A stretch of 64,000 nt of DNA from contig NZ_CP028414.1 of assembly GCF_000148585.2 (NCBI RefSeq), positions 1,231,501 through 1,295,500 of the forward strand, read 5' to 3'. Position numbers and translations under genes: made by a program. Under the pieces are notes generated by a model. It was not told the DNA's origin. It did no database searches and worked only from the letters and a program-made list of their open reading frames with translations. Positions within the stretch are counted from its first letter, which is position 1. Each line of letters opens with the position of its first letter. This DNA is from Streptococcus mitis NCTC 12261. Lineage in GTDB: Bacteria; Bacillota; Bacilli; Lactobacillales; Streptococcaceae. Positions 27,020 to 36,300 of the stretch are shown here, piece by piece.

Positions 27020-27896
27020 CTAAAAACTCCTCTATCTGGCTAAAAATACGGTCTTGCACACCAGATTCTCCGATTTGATAAAAGGTGACCTGCATGCGAT
27101 TACGGAACCAGGTCAACTGACGTTTGGCAAAACGACGAGTCGCCTGTTTGAGACTCTCACTAGCATCCTCCAAGGTCTGCTCTCCACGGAAGTAAGGAAA
27201 GAGTTCCTTGTAACCAATGCCCTTGGCTGCCTGCACATCTGGATAATGGGCAAAGAGCCACTTAGCCTCATCCAAAAGCCCAGCCTCAAACATTAGATCT
27301 ACTCGGCGATTGATACGCTCATAAAGCTGACTGCGCTCATCGTCCAAGCAGATAATCAGCGGTTCATATAGACTCTCTTTATTTTCCAAATCCTGACCAA
27401 AATGGGCAATTTCCAAGGCACGCATCGCACGACGACGATTAAACTGGGGAATCTCAAGGTCTGCTTGCTCCACCAAATGGGCTAATTCCTCATCTGAATA
27501 TGGCTCCAAACTAGCTCGATAAGCTAAAATCTCCTCATGAGGAGTCTCACCACCTAGGTGGTAGCCTTCAAGCAAGCTCTGGATATAAAGCCCAGTCCCA
27601 CCAGCAATAATAGCTAGCTTGCCACGGCTTTGAATATCCTCAATAGCCTTCTTAGCTTCTGAAACAAAATCAAAAGCCGAGTAAGACTCGGTTACCTCTC
27701 TAACATCGATTAAATGATGAGGAACAGCTGCCTGCTCTTCTGGACTAGCCTTAGCCGTCCCTATATCCAGACCTCGATAGACTTGCTGGCTATCTCCACT
27801 AACCACTTCGCCATTAAAACGCTTTGCAACTTCGATGGCAAGGGCTGTTTTTCCAACTGCAGTCGGTCCAACAATCACAATTATTTTTGTTTTCAT
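27012..27896 (-). CDS. miaA: tRNA dimethylallyltransferase MiaA
   Basis: From the ATG at 27896 (AAGGAAAAAAG upstream) the protein has 294 residues, the usual size. MiaA adds dimethylallyl to A37 of tRNAs reading U-initial codons. Motifs: [19 protein letters not shown] (P-loop), [55 protein letters not shown], and the C-terminal [13 protein letters not shown] longer frame to 27947 has no better ribosome site. First gene of the miaA-hflX-unknown-rnz-SDR operon. Confidence 0.96.
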   Translation of the reverse strand: MKTKIIVIVGPTAVGKTALAIEVAKRFNGEVVSGDSQQVYRGLDIGTAKASPEEQAAVPHHLIDVREVTESYSAFDFVSEAKKAIEDIQSRGKLAIIAGGTGLYIQSLLEGYHLGGETPHEEILAYRASLEPYSDEELAHLVEQADLEIPQFNRRRAMRALEIAHFGQDLENKESLYEPLIICLDDERSQLYERINRRVDLMFEAGLLDEAKWLFAHYPDVQAAKGIGYKELFPYFRGEQTLEDASESLKQATRRFAKRQLTWFRNRMQVTFYQIGESGVQDRIFSQIEEFLDD

Positions 27897-28016
27897 CTTT
27901 TTTCCTTGAAAAATTCCCATTTTTTCGTTACTATTATTATAACACAAAAAGGTCAGTCAGAAAAATGTGACCTCTTGAGGGGGCTGGCTGATTAAGAAGA
28001 TAAAGGAGGAAGACTC

Positions 28017-28187
28017 ATGGCTAAAGGATTCGCTAAAGGTCTTGTAACAGGTGTCGCAGGAACTGTCGCTGCAGTCGCAGGTGCAGTATACGCATTTAAA
28101 AAGAAAGTGATCGAACCAGAAGAGCAAAAAGCAGCTTTCATCGAAGAAAACCGTAAAAAAGCAGCTCGTCGCCGCGTATCACGTTAA
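28017..28187 (+). CDS. DUF3042-family 56-residue protein
   Basis: A 57-codon frame with a strong AAAGGAGGAAGACTC ribosome site encodes MAKGFAKGLVTGVAGTVAAV, then a short hydrophobic stretch, a Lys/Glu-rich segment and the tail KKAARRRVSR. This matches the small DUF3042 family of lactic acid bacteria, of unknown role, with one likely membrane helix and a basic tail. It is monocistronic, divergent from miaA, with a terminator immediately downstream. Confidence 0.85.
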   Translation: MAKGFAKGLVTGVAGTVAAVAGAVYAFKKKVIEPEEQKAAFIEENRKKAARRRVSR

Positions 28188-28192
28188 GAAAC

Positions 28193-28229
28193 AAAAGAAG
28201 TTGGGATTTATTTTCTCAACTTCTTTTTT
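28193..28229. terminator. Terminator after the DUF3042 gene
   Basis: AGAAGTTG / CAACTTCT hairpin followed by TTTTT on the plus strand; may also serve thyA on the other strand. Confidence 0.85.
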
Positions 28230-28237
28230 CTATTCTT

Positions 28238-29077
28238 TTAAATAGCTAGGTCAAACTTCAACTGTGGCTTGACAGGGTCATAATCCACCAACTCAAAGTC
28301 CTCTGCTTTAATATCAAAAAAATTGGTCTTATCTGGCACATTCAAGACCAAACGTGGTTGGCAGTTTGATGGCTCACGACGGAGCAATTCCTGAGCTTGT
28401 TCAAATTGATTGTCATAGATATGGAGATTGTTGATGAAGTAGAAGAACTTCCCAACCTTCCAGCCGAAATGCTTGGCAATCATCATTTGAAGAGCCACGT
28501 ACTGCATAGCATTGATGTGGTGGGCCACCAACATGTCATTCGAACGCTGGGTCAAGGTCGCATCCAGATAGATTTCCCCATCTACACGGCGGACATCAAA
28601 CATGGTCTGAAAGGCACATGGAAGGAGGCCCTCTGTCTCCTCAAAAGCTTGGTAATCCCAAAGGGAGATGATGTTTCGGCGGTTCCAAGGGTTGGCTTCC
28701 AACTGTTTGAGAAGCTTATTGATAATATCGTGTTTCTTAACAACGGCACCATAGCGCTCACCAATGGTTCCTGTATCTCCCACTTCCCAGTCATTCCAGT
28801 AGTGAACATTGTACTTGTCATTGAGAACTTCTAGGCTATTAGACTGGTCTTGGTAAATCCAGAGCACTTCCTTGATGGCGGATTTAATAGCGATAGGACG
28901 CAAGGTTGTGATGGGAAATTCTCCCTTGGACAAGTCATACTCGGCAAAGGCACCAGTCATATACTTGGAGTTGGCAACGGTTCCATCCTTATACTTAGGA
29001 CGGGCCTGCTCAGAAAAGACACCGTCTTTGAGGATTCGTTCAATATTCTCTTTAAAAATCGTATCTGCTTTTGTCAT
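28238..29077 (-). CDS. thyA: Thymidylate synthase ThyA
   Basis: A 279-residue ThyA, which methylates dUMP to dTMP with methylene-tetrahydrofolate. The catalytic Cys is in [16 protein letters not shown] near residue 150. Downstream, the substrate-binding [20 protein letters not shown] and the [19 protein letters not shown] motif are well preserved. Preceded by a promoter with TATACT near 29105. It is separated from glk by a terminator and is probably monocistronic. Confidence 0.97.
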   Translation of the reverse strand: MTKADTIFKENIERILKDGVFSEQARPKYKDGTVANSKYMTGAFAEYDLSKGEFPITTLRPIAIKSAIKEVLWIYQDQSNSLEVLNDKYNVHYWNDWEVGDTGTIGERYGAVVKKHDIINKLLKQLEANPWNRRNIISLWDYQAFEETEGLLPCAFQTMFDVRRVDGEIYLDATLTQRSNDMLVAHHINAMQYVALQMMIAKHFGWKVGKFFYFINNLHIYDNQFEQAQELLRREPSNCQPRLVLNVPDKTNFFDIKAEDFELVDYDPVKPQLKFDLAI

Positions 29078-29121
29078 TTACTCTCACCTCATTTATTGTC
29101 CTAACTAGTATAGCATAAAAA

Positions 29122-29168
29122 AAGAAAGGAGGAAAATCACTCGATTTAAAGTAGTGTTTTTCTCCTTT
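29122..29168 (-). terminator. Terminator of glk
   Basis: On the minus strand AAAAGGAGAAAAACACTAC pairs imperfectly with GTGATTTTCCTCCTTT, followed by TCTTTTTTT, directly after the glk stop. Confidence 0.7.
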
Positions 29169-29175
29169 TATTATT

Positions 29176-30135
29176 TTACTGCAATACAAGTGATGCTGCC
29201 CCGATAACTCCAGCGTCATTTCCTAGAGTTGCAAGAGCCAATTTTGTTGATGTGCGTACTTGTGGGAAGGTATTTTCATCGTAGACTTTTTGAACACCTT
29301 GTAGAAGGAATTCTCCTGCAGCTGACACACCACCACCGATGACGATTGTTGATGGGTTTAGGATTGAGCCAATGTTAGCACAAGCGATTCCCAAGTAACG
29401 TGAGAAGTTACGGTAAACGATCAAAGCAAGGTCGTCTCCTTCTTTTGCCAAATCAAAGACAGTCTTAGCAGTTACTTCTTCTCCGTTATCAATCAAACGT
29501 TTCAAGGCTGCATCGCCTTCGTATTCATCGGCATAACGACGAGTCAAGTTGACAATTCCTGTTGCTGAAGCAACTGTCTCAAGGCAACCTTTCTTACCGC
29601 AGGTACATGCGATTGGTTGGTCAAAGTCAACAGTGATGTGGCCAAGCTCACCTGCTGCACCAGCAACACCGTGAAGCAATTTACCTTCTGCAACGATACC
29701 GCCACCAACACCAGTTCCGAGTGTCATAAAGACAACATCTGGTTGGTTATCACCAGCACCCATCCAGCGCTCACCAAGAGCTGCCACGTTGGCATCATTA
29801 TCGATGAAGAATGGAATGCCCAAGGCTTTTTCAATTTTTTCTTTAATTGGTTGAAGAGTTTTCCAGTTGAGGTTGTAGGCACCGATAACAGTCCCTTTTT
29901 CACGGTCAACCACACCTGGTGATCCCATCCCAATTCCTTGGAAGTCCACTGCTGCCAATCCAAGCAAGTCCAAACGATGCTGAATAGACTCAATCATATC
30001 ATCTACAATGTGGCTTCCTTCATCCAAAATATTTGTCTTGATAGACCATTTTTCTTGGATTTCTCCCTCTTGAGTTAAAATTGCAAATTTGATAGAAGTT
30101 CCACCAAGGTCAATCCCAATAATCTTTTGACTCAT
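29176..30135 (-). CDS. glk: Glucokinase (ROK family)
   Basis: From the ATG at 30135 (GGAG six bases upstream; an ATG three bases earlier is spaced too closely) the protein has 319 residues. The ATP site is KIIGIDLGGTSIKFA. The catalytic FFIDNDANVAALGE lies near residue 115, and the zinc-binding ROK signature HITVDFDQPIACTCGKKGCLE spans about 168-188 with its Cys cluster. It phosphorylates glucose released by disaccharide hydrolysis. The promoter carries a LacI-type palindrome. Confidence 0.94.
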   Translation of the reverse strand: MSQKIIGIDLGGTSIKFAILTQEGEIQEKWSIKTNILDEGSHIVDDMIESIQHRLDLLGLAAVDFQGIGMGSPGVVDREKGTVIGAYNLNWKTLQPIKEKIEKALGIPFFIDNDANVAALGERWMGAGDNQPDVVFMTLGTGVGGGIVAEGKLLHGVAGAAGELGHITVDFDQPIACTCGKKGCLETVASATGIVNLTRRYADEYEGDAALKRLIDNGEEVTAKTVFDLAKEGDDLALIVYRNFSRYLGIACANIGSILNPSTIVIGGGVSAAGEFLLQGVQKVYDENTFPQVRTSTKLALATLGNDAGVIGAASLVLQ

Positions 30136-30164
30136 CATATTCTCCTTTTTAATTATGAATTAAT

Positions 30165-30222
30165 TGAAAATGCTTACAGTACTAGTATAACAAAATTCAC
30201 TCATTTATGCAAAGGTTTGCAT
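30165..30222 (-). promoter_or_regulatory. glk promoter with LacI-family-type palindrome and cre-like site
   Basis: TTGCAT (30212-30207), 17 bases, TATACT (30189-30184) form the promoter. The perfect inverted repeat ATGCAAAGGTTTGCAT (30207-30222) covers the -35 and resembles operators of GalR/MalR-like repressors. TGTAAGCATTTTCA (30178-30165) downstream is one base from the cre pattern. Confidence 0.65.
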
Positions 30223-30246
30223 TAACTTTCTAGATTTTATCCTTAC

Positions 30247-30819
30247 TTATGGTTTCCATAGACCTGAAGCATCTACATAGTAGCGGCCTCCATCAACTCG
30301 CTCATTTTTAGCCATTTTACCATCTGATTTCAAATAGTAGTTTCCTTGCCATGCATTGCGAGCATAAGAACCATCTGATTTCAAATAATACCAAGCTTGA
30401 TAAGAAGAGTCATAAATCCATTCACTCTGTGCCATTTTACCATCAGCTTTCAGGTAATAGCTTCCCTGCCATGCATTTTTCACTGGATTTCCATTTCCAT
30501 CAAAATAGTACCAAGAACCGTCCTGCTTAACCCAACCACTTGCTGTGGATGAAGTTGTATCAGTTTGAGTTGTAGCCGCTTGTTTTGCTTTAAAAGCACC
30601 CTTAGGAGCATTTTTCAATTCGCAAGCCACACCATCATGATCGCGGTCTAACTTGGCAGAATAACCAGGTTCTCCCTCGTGAATATCTGCGTATCCATTC
30701 GCCCAAGCTTCTTTACAACTAGAAAAATGAATGTTTTCTTCTGCTAACACAGGTTGTGAAAACAAGGCTAAAACTGGCAAGGTAGCCAGACTCATTTTTA
30801 AAAATAAACGTTTATTCAT
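30247..30819 (-). CDS. cbpL: Excalibur-domain choline-binding protein, CbpL-like
   Basis: A 190-residue secreted protein. Residues 1-26 are a signal peptide (MNKRLFLKMSLATLPVLALF, ending QPVLA). An excalibur calcium-binding domain follows (SSCKEAWANGY then KLDRDHDGVACE, with its two Cys and Asp-rich loop). After a Thr/Ala/Ser linker come about four choline-binding repeats (GWVKQDGSWYYFDGNGNPV, AWQGSYYLKADGKMA, EWIYDSSYQAWYYLKSDG, AWQGNYYLKSDGKMA). These repeats hold the protein on phosphocholine of teichoic acid. The layout is that of pneumococcal CbpL, here short. Confidence 0.88.
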   Translation of the reverse strand: MNKRLFLKMSLATLPVLALFSQPVLAEENIHFSSCKEAWANGYADIHEGEPGYSAKLDRDHDGVACELKNAPKGAFKAKQAATTQTDTTSSTASGWVKQDGSWYYFDGNGNPVKNAWQGSYYLKADGKMAQSEWIYDSSYQAWYYLKSDGSYARNAWQGNYYLKSDGKMAKNERVDGGRYYVDASGLWKP

Positions 30820-30868
30820 TTCTTTCTCCTATGATGATGTTATCGATTTCACTATTATTTTATCAAAC

Positions 30869-31486
30869 TTATTTCAGCAATTCAAGGAAACTTCTGATCT
30901 TTTCTACAAACTCCTTTGGTTTAGCCTTATTCAAGACATGAGGTCCATCTGGTATAATCTGAAATTGAGATTCTGATATTAGTTTATGAAGACTTCTCAT
31001 AGAACTAAGATTCGGTTTATCTTTGCTGCCACAAATTAGTAAGGTTGGATAAGGACAAGTTCTTGATATATCCGTTAAATCAAGTGTCTTCAATTCCTCA
31101 GAAACTCCGACCATAAGAGCTTTGTCTGCTCCCTGTTTTTCAAATACCCTTTTGGGAAGTAGTTTAAAAATCAGCAACTGAATGTAAAAAAGGATATTAC
31201 CGGACAATTTAAGTGGGCATCCTGATAGAACCAAAGCTCGGAAATTTGGTAAATCGTAACTGGAAAGTTCTAGTGCCAGAGCAGCACCTAAGGATAATCC
31301 AACCAAAATAAAAGGTTCTGTCTCTTGAGCTAGATGCTGATAAACTCGCTCTTTAGCTTGTTGATAGTTGCTAACTCCAGAAGGAAATAACTCAATAGCC
31401 TCAGAAGGATAATCTGTCAGTAGATTCCGAACTTCTTTCCAACTCTCTGCTGACTGCCCTAACCCGTGTAAAAATATCAGTTTCAT
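30869..31486 (-). CDS. Alpha/beta hydrolase
   Basis: A 205-residue single-domain alpha/beta hydrolase starting MKLIFLHGLGQSAESWKEV. The nucleophile elbow is LVGLSLGAALALEL with Ser near residue 84. A candidate acid lies in LICGSKDKPN and the catalytic His in IPDGPHVLNKAKP near 184. The substrate is unknown. The gene abuts pabB-pabC with no gap (stop of the fusion at 31487), indicating co-transcription; no direct link to folate synthesis is evident. Confidence 0.85.
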   Translation of the reverse strand: MKLIFLHGLGQSAESWKEVRNLLTDYPSEAIELFPSGVSNYQQAKERVYQHLAQETEPFILVGLSLGAALALELSSYDLPNFRALVLSGCPLKLSGNILFYIQLLIFKLLPKRVFEKQGADKALMVGVSEELKTLDLTDISRTCPYPTLLICGSKDKPNLSSMRSLHKLISESQFQIIPDGPHVLNKAKPKEFVEKIRSFLELLK

Positions 31487-33208
31487 CTAGTTCTCCTCAA
31501 GGCTTAACGCATACAAGCCTCTCACTGCATTACAACCGTAAATAGCTTCTGCTTGGACTAAATCTGCCAAGGTTAAGATTTTCTCTTCTACCTGTCCTGT
31601 TTCCAGCAAATGTTGACGATAAATTCCTGACAAGATTCCAAGTCGGATAGGCGGTGTGTAGAGTTTCCCATCGATTTTTAGAACCAAATTTCCGATAGAG
31701 GTTTCAAGAAGTTCTCCAGACTTATTATGGTAAATGATCTCTTGCTCCCCTATGCTCAAATGCGGTCGGTGAGTCGTTTTGAAGTAGATAAAGGCTTGTT
31801 GCAAATTGGCTTCCTGAAGGCAAAGTTTGGCCTGACAAAAACTTGGACTAAGAGCTGTTAATACTTGACGATCTACTTCTATCTCTCCAGACTTGTCGAG
31901 AGAAATATGCAAGCGGTAATCTTGATTAGCATCACAAGCCTGACACTCTTCCTCTATCTTTTGTTTCAAGTTTTCTGAATCAAATGGAAAGGCAAAATAC
32001 CGACTAGCTTTTCTCAGCCTTTCTATATGTTGTTCTTCAAACAGCAAGTTCTTCTGGCTGATTTTCCCTGTAGTAATCAGTTTGAAACGAGCTTGTTTAC
32101 GATAAAGAACTGCCGCCTTTTGATGAACCTCACGGTATTCAGACTCCCAAGTGCTATCCCATGTAATGCCTCCGCCAACTCCATAGATGGCTTTCCCTTG
32201 ATGCAGTTGAATGGTCCGAATAGCAACATTGAAAATTCGTCGTCCATTTGGAAGCAGGAGACCAATCGTTCCACAGTAGACTCCGCGCGGTTGTGGCTCC
32301 AAGTCCTTGATGATTTCCATAGTCGCAATTTTCGGAGCTCCCGTTATGGAACCACAAGGAAATAGAGAACGGAATATCTCTACAAGGTCAACATCCTCTC
32401 GCAACCAACTCTTGATGGTCGAAGTCATCTGCCAAACCGTTGAATACTGTTCCACTTGGCAAAGACGCTCTACATGCTCACTCCCCACCTCAGAAATACG
32501 GTTCATGTCATTGCGCAAGAGGTCCACAATCATCATATTTTCAGAGCGATTTTTAGAATCCTGCTCCAACCAACTGGCCTGTTCAAGATCTTCTTGGTCA
32601 GTTACCCCACGCTGAGTCGTTCCCTTCATTGGTCGTGTTGTCAACTCGCGGTCATTTTGCTCAAAAAAGAGTTCTGGACTCATGGAAATCACTGCCATCT
32701 CGTCATGTTCAACATAAGCATTGTAGCCCGCCTCCTGCTCTACTACCATACGATTGTAGATGGCAAAAGGATTGGCACTTAATTTTTGCTTGAGTTGGAC
32801 GGTGTAGTTGACCTGATAGGTGTCCCCCTGCCGCAAATGATGGTGAATCTGAGCAATCGCCTTTTCATAATCTGCTTCAGACGTCACTTCCTGCCAATTT
32901 GAAGGCAAATCAACCTCATCATAAGTCAGGGGAATAGGAGATGTCTCCACCCTATCGTGAACAGTAAAGTAAAGCAAATACTCGTCCAGTAAAGGAGCTT
33001 TATGAACTGCTAATTTCTCCTCAAAAGCAGGTGCAGCCTCGTAGCTGACATAGCCCACCACATAGTAGCCTTGCTCTTGGTAGCTTTCCACTTGTACCAG
33101 CAAATCTGCCACTTCTGCTACATTTCTCGTTTTCAACTCTTTAATAGGCTGGGTAAAGGTGTATCTCTCGCCCAAAGCCCTAAAATCAATCACTGTTTTT
33201 CTATGCAT
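31487..33208 (-). CDS. pabB: Fused aminodeoxychorismate synthase I / lyase (PabB-PabC)
   Basis: A 573-residue fusion making p-aminobenzoate for folate. Residues 1 to about 340 are the chorismate-binding PabB domain, with SMSPELFFE, TRPMKGTTQRG, FPCGSITGAPKIATMEII and IFNVAIRTI. The rest is a class IV aminotransferase-type PabC domain (YHNKSGELLETSIGNLVLKI, then GILSGIYRQHLLETG) that releases pyruvate. Such fusions are common in streptococci. A glutaminase partner PabA is not in the window. A TATACT promoter element lies near 33220. Confidence 0.92.
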   Translation of the reverse strand: MHRKTVIDFRALGERYTFTQPIKELKTRNVAEVADLLVQVESYQEQGYYVVGYVSYEAAPAFEEKLAVHKAPLLDEYLLYFTVHDRVETSPIPLTYDEVDLPSNWQEVTSEADYEKAIAQIHHHLRQGDTYQVNYTVQLKQKLSANPFAIYNRMVVEQEAGYNAYVEHDEMAVISMSPELFFEQNDRELTTRPMKGTTQRGVTDQEDLEQASWLEQDSKNRSENMMIVDLLRNDMNRISEVGSEHVERLCQVEQYSTVWQMTSTIKSWLREDVDLVEIFRSLFPCGSITGAPKIATMEIIKDLEPQPRGVYCGTIGLLLPNGRRIFNVAIRTIQLHQGKAIYGVGGGITWDSTWESEYREVHQKAAVLYRKQARFKLITTGKISQKNLLFEEQHIERLRKASRYFAFPFDSENLKQKIEEECQACDANQDYRLHISLDKSGEIEVDRQVLTALSPSFCQAKLCLQEANLQQAFIYFKTTHRPHLSIGEQEIIYHNKSGELLETSIGNLVLKIDGKLYTPPIRLGILSGIYRQHLLETGQVEEKILTLADLVQAEAIYGCNAVRGLYALSLEEN

Positions 33209-33297
33209 ATCTTAAGTATAGCACAAAATAAGAAAACCCTCATCCGCAAAGCAGATGAGATTGTTTTTAGTCCCGTCACGTATCTTCTGATTAGAGA

Positions 33298-33337
33298 AAA
33301 AACTCTCCTAGTAGCTATTTTGCTCTAGGAGAGTTTT
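33298..33337 (-). terminator. Terminator after the giant repeat protein gene
   Basis: AAACTCTCCTAG and CTAGGAGAGTTT form a 12-bp stem with a 13-base loop between the giant gene and pabB; on the minus strand it is followed by TTTTCTC. Confidence 0.8.
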
Positions 33338-33392
33338 AAGAATAATATTATCTACTTAGTCTCAAAAAAGGAGTTGCAACTGTTAGAAATCG

Positions 33393-36300
33393 TTACTGAT
33401 TTTCTAATTTGTCTTCTTCATCTTCTTTTCGACGACGAGCAATAAGACCAAAACCAAGTATCGCACTAGCTGTTGCTGCAACAATTGCTGTTATGGATTC
33501 TGTTGTACCTGTATTTGGCAATTCTCTAGCCACTACACGCTGATTAGTAGCTACTTGCTGATTCTCATTTTCAAGTTGTGAGATAGTAGATGCTACACTA
33601 TCTTTCACTTTAGCTTTGGCTTCATCAGTTTTCAATACTTGGTCTATTGCTTGTTTTTCCTGTGGTTTTTCTTTAGAAGTTGGATTAGCTGAGTTTACAT
33701 GAACTCCAGCACTTGCTCCAACTGCCGGTCTAATTTGTGCAATCGGATTGACTGAGTTCACTTCCTCAATACCAGTTGACTTAGCTTGGTCGACTGTTGC
33801 ATTCGTTGTTGCTTTGTCGATGGCTGCTTTCGCTGCGTCAGCTTTAGCTTTCGCGTCTGCTTTGGCTGCAGTTTTCTCTTCATCTGTTAAGTCTGTACGT
33901 CCGTCTATCTCGGCAGTCTTAGCTTTAAGAACTTCGTCGATGGATTTCTTAGCTTCTGACTTTGCTACTGCGTCTGGATTTACATTATTTACTTCTCTTG
34001 TTCCAGTCACCTTAGCTTGTTCTACTTCCGCATTTGTTGTTGCGTTGTCGATTGCAGTCTTCGCTGCGTCAGCTTTTGTTTTTGCTTCTGCCTTAGCCCC
34101 AATTTTCTCTTCTTCTGTTAAGTCTGTGCGAGAGTCTATCTCGGAAGTCTTAGCTTTAAGCGCTTCGTCGATGGATTGCTTAGCTTCCGTCTTCGCTACT
34201 GCCTCTGGGTTTACTGAAGTCACTGCTGTGATTCCAGTTGCCTTAGATTGGTCGACTTCTGCATTCTTTGTTGCTTTATCTATGGCTGATTTTGCTGCGT
34301 CAGCCTTATCTTTTACTTCTGCTTTAGCCGCGGTTTTCTCTTCGTCTGTTAAGTCTGTACGAGAGTCGATTTCATCAGTCTTAGATTTAAGCGCTTCGTC
34401 GATGGCTTGCTTAGCTTCTGTCTTCGCTACTGCCTCTGGGTTTACTGAAGTCACTGCTGTGATTCCAGTTGACTTAGATTGGTAGACTTCTGCATTCGTT
34501 GTTGCTTTATCTATGGCTGATTTTGCTGCGTCAGCTTTGGCTTTTGCATCTGCTTTGGCTGCAGTTTTCTCTTCATCTGTTAAGTCTGTACGAGCATCAA
34601 TTTCGGCAGTCTTAGCTTTCAAAGCATCGTCGATGGCTTGCTTAGCTTCTGTCTTCGCTACTGCTTCTGGATTTACTGAAGTGACTTCTAAAGTTCCGTT
34701 AGTTTTAGCTTGGTCGACTGCTGCATTCGTTGTTGCTTTGTCGATGGCTTCTTTTGCTGCGTCAGCCTTAGCTTTTGCTTCTGACTTAGCAGCAGCTTTC
34801 TCTTCATCTGTTAAGTCTGTACGTGCGTCGATTTCGTCGTTCTTAGCCTTCAGAGCTTCGTCGATGGCTTGCTTAGCTTCTGTCTTAGCCACTGCACCTG
34901 GATTTACTGAAGTGACTTCTGCAATTCCAGTTGACTTTGCTTGGTCAACTTCTGCATTGGTTGTCGCTTTATCGATAACTTCTTTTGCTGCGTCGGCCTT
35001 AGCTTTTGCTTCTGACTTAGCAGCAGTTTTCTCTTCGTCTGTTAAATCTGTACGAGCGTCTATCTCGTCGTTCTTAGCTTTTAGGGCATCATCGATGGCT
35101 TGCTTAGCTGCTGTCTTAGCTTCTGGTTGTGGATCTACTGCTTTTACTTCTGTTATTCCAGTCACCTTAGCTTGTTCTACCTCCGCATTTGTTATTGCGT
35201 TGTCGATGGTTGCTTTCGCTGCGTCAGCTTTGGCTTTTGCATCTAATTTAGCCACAGTTTTCTCTTCGTCTGTTAAGTCTGTACGTGCGTCTATCTCAGC
35301 ACTCTTAGCTTTAAGAGCTTCATCGATGGCTTGCTTAGCTTCCGTCTTCGCTACTGCTGCTGGAGTCACTGAAGCTACACTTGCTGCCCCATCGTTTTTA
35401 ACTTGAGTTACTGCATCGTTTGTTGTTGCGTTGTCGATTGCAGTCTTCGCTGCGTCAGCTTTTGTTTTCGCGTCTCCCTTAGCTGCAGTTTTCTCCTCAT
35501 CTGTCAAGTCTGTACGAGCGTCTATCTCATCAGTCTTAGCTTTCAAAGCTTCGTCGATGGATTGCTTAGCTGCTGACTTAGTCAACGCCTCTGGATTGAC
35601 TGAAGTGACTTCTGTTGTTCCAGTCACCTTAGCTTGTTCTACTTCTGCATTTGTTGTTGCGTTGTCGATGGTTGCTTTCACTGCGTCAGCCTTAGCTTTT
35701 GCTTCTGACTTAGCAGCAGCTTTCTCTTCATCTGTTAGGTCTGTACGAGCGTCGATTTCATCATTCTTAGCTTTCAGAGCTTCGTCGATGGATTGCTTAG
35801 CTGCTGTCTTCACTACTGCTGCTGGAGTAACTGAAGCTACACTTGCTGCCCCATCGTTTTTAGCTTGAGTTACTACATCGTTTGTTGTTGCGTTGTCGAT
35901 GGCTTGCTTAGCTGCGTCAGCTTTCGCTTTTGCGTCTTCCTTAGCTTTGGCTTTTTCTTCTGCTGTTAAATCGTTATTGGCATCAATTGCGTCGGTCTTA
36001 GCTTTCAATGCATCATCGATAGCTTGTTTTGCCGCTGGCTTCGCTTGCGCTGTTGGATTTACTGAAGCTATACTTGCTGCCCCATCGTTTTTAGCTTGAG
36101 TTACTACATCGTTTGTTGTTGCGTTGTCGATGGCTTGCTTAGCTGCGTCAGCTTTCGCTTTTGCGTCTTCCTTAGCTTTGGCTTTTTCTTCTGCTGTTAA
36201 ATCGTTATTGGCATCAATTGCGTCGGTCTTAGCTTTCAATGCATCATCGATAGCTTGTTTTGCCGCTGGCTTCGCTTGCGCTGTTGGATTTACTGAAGCT

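Noticed and set aside
28397-28834. 145-codon ORF antisense to thyA
   Set aside because: Complete overlap with a fully conserved enzyme gene and no initiation signals.
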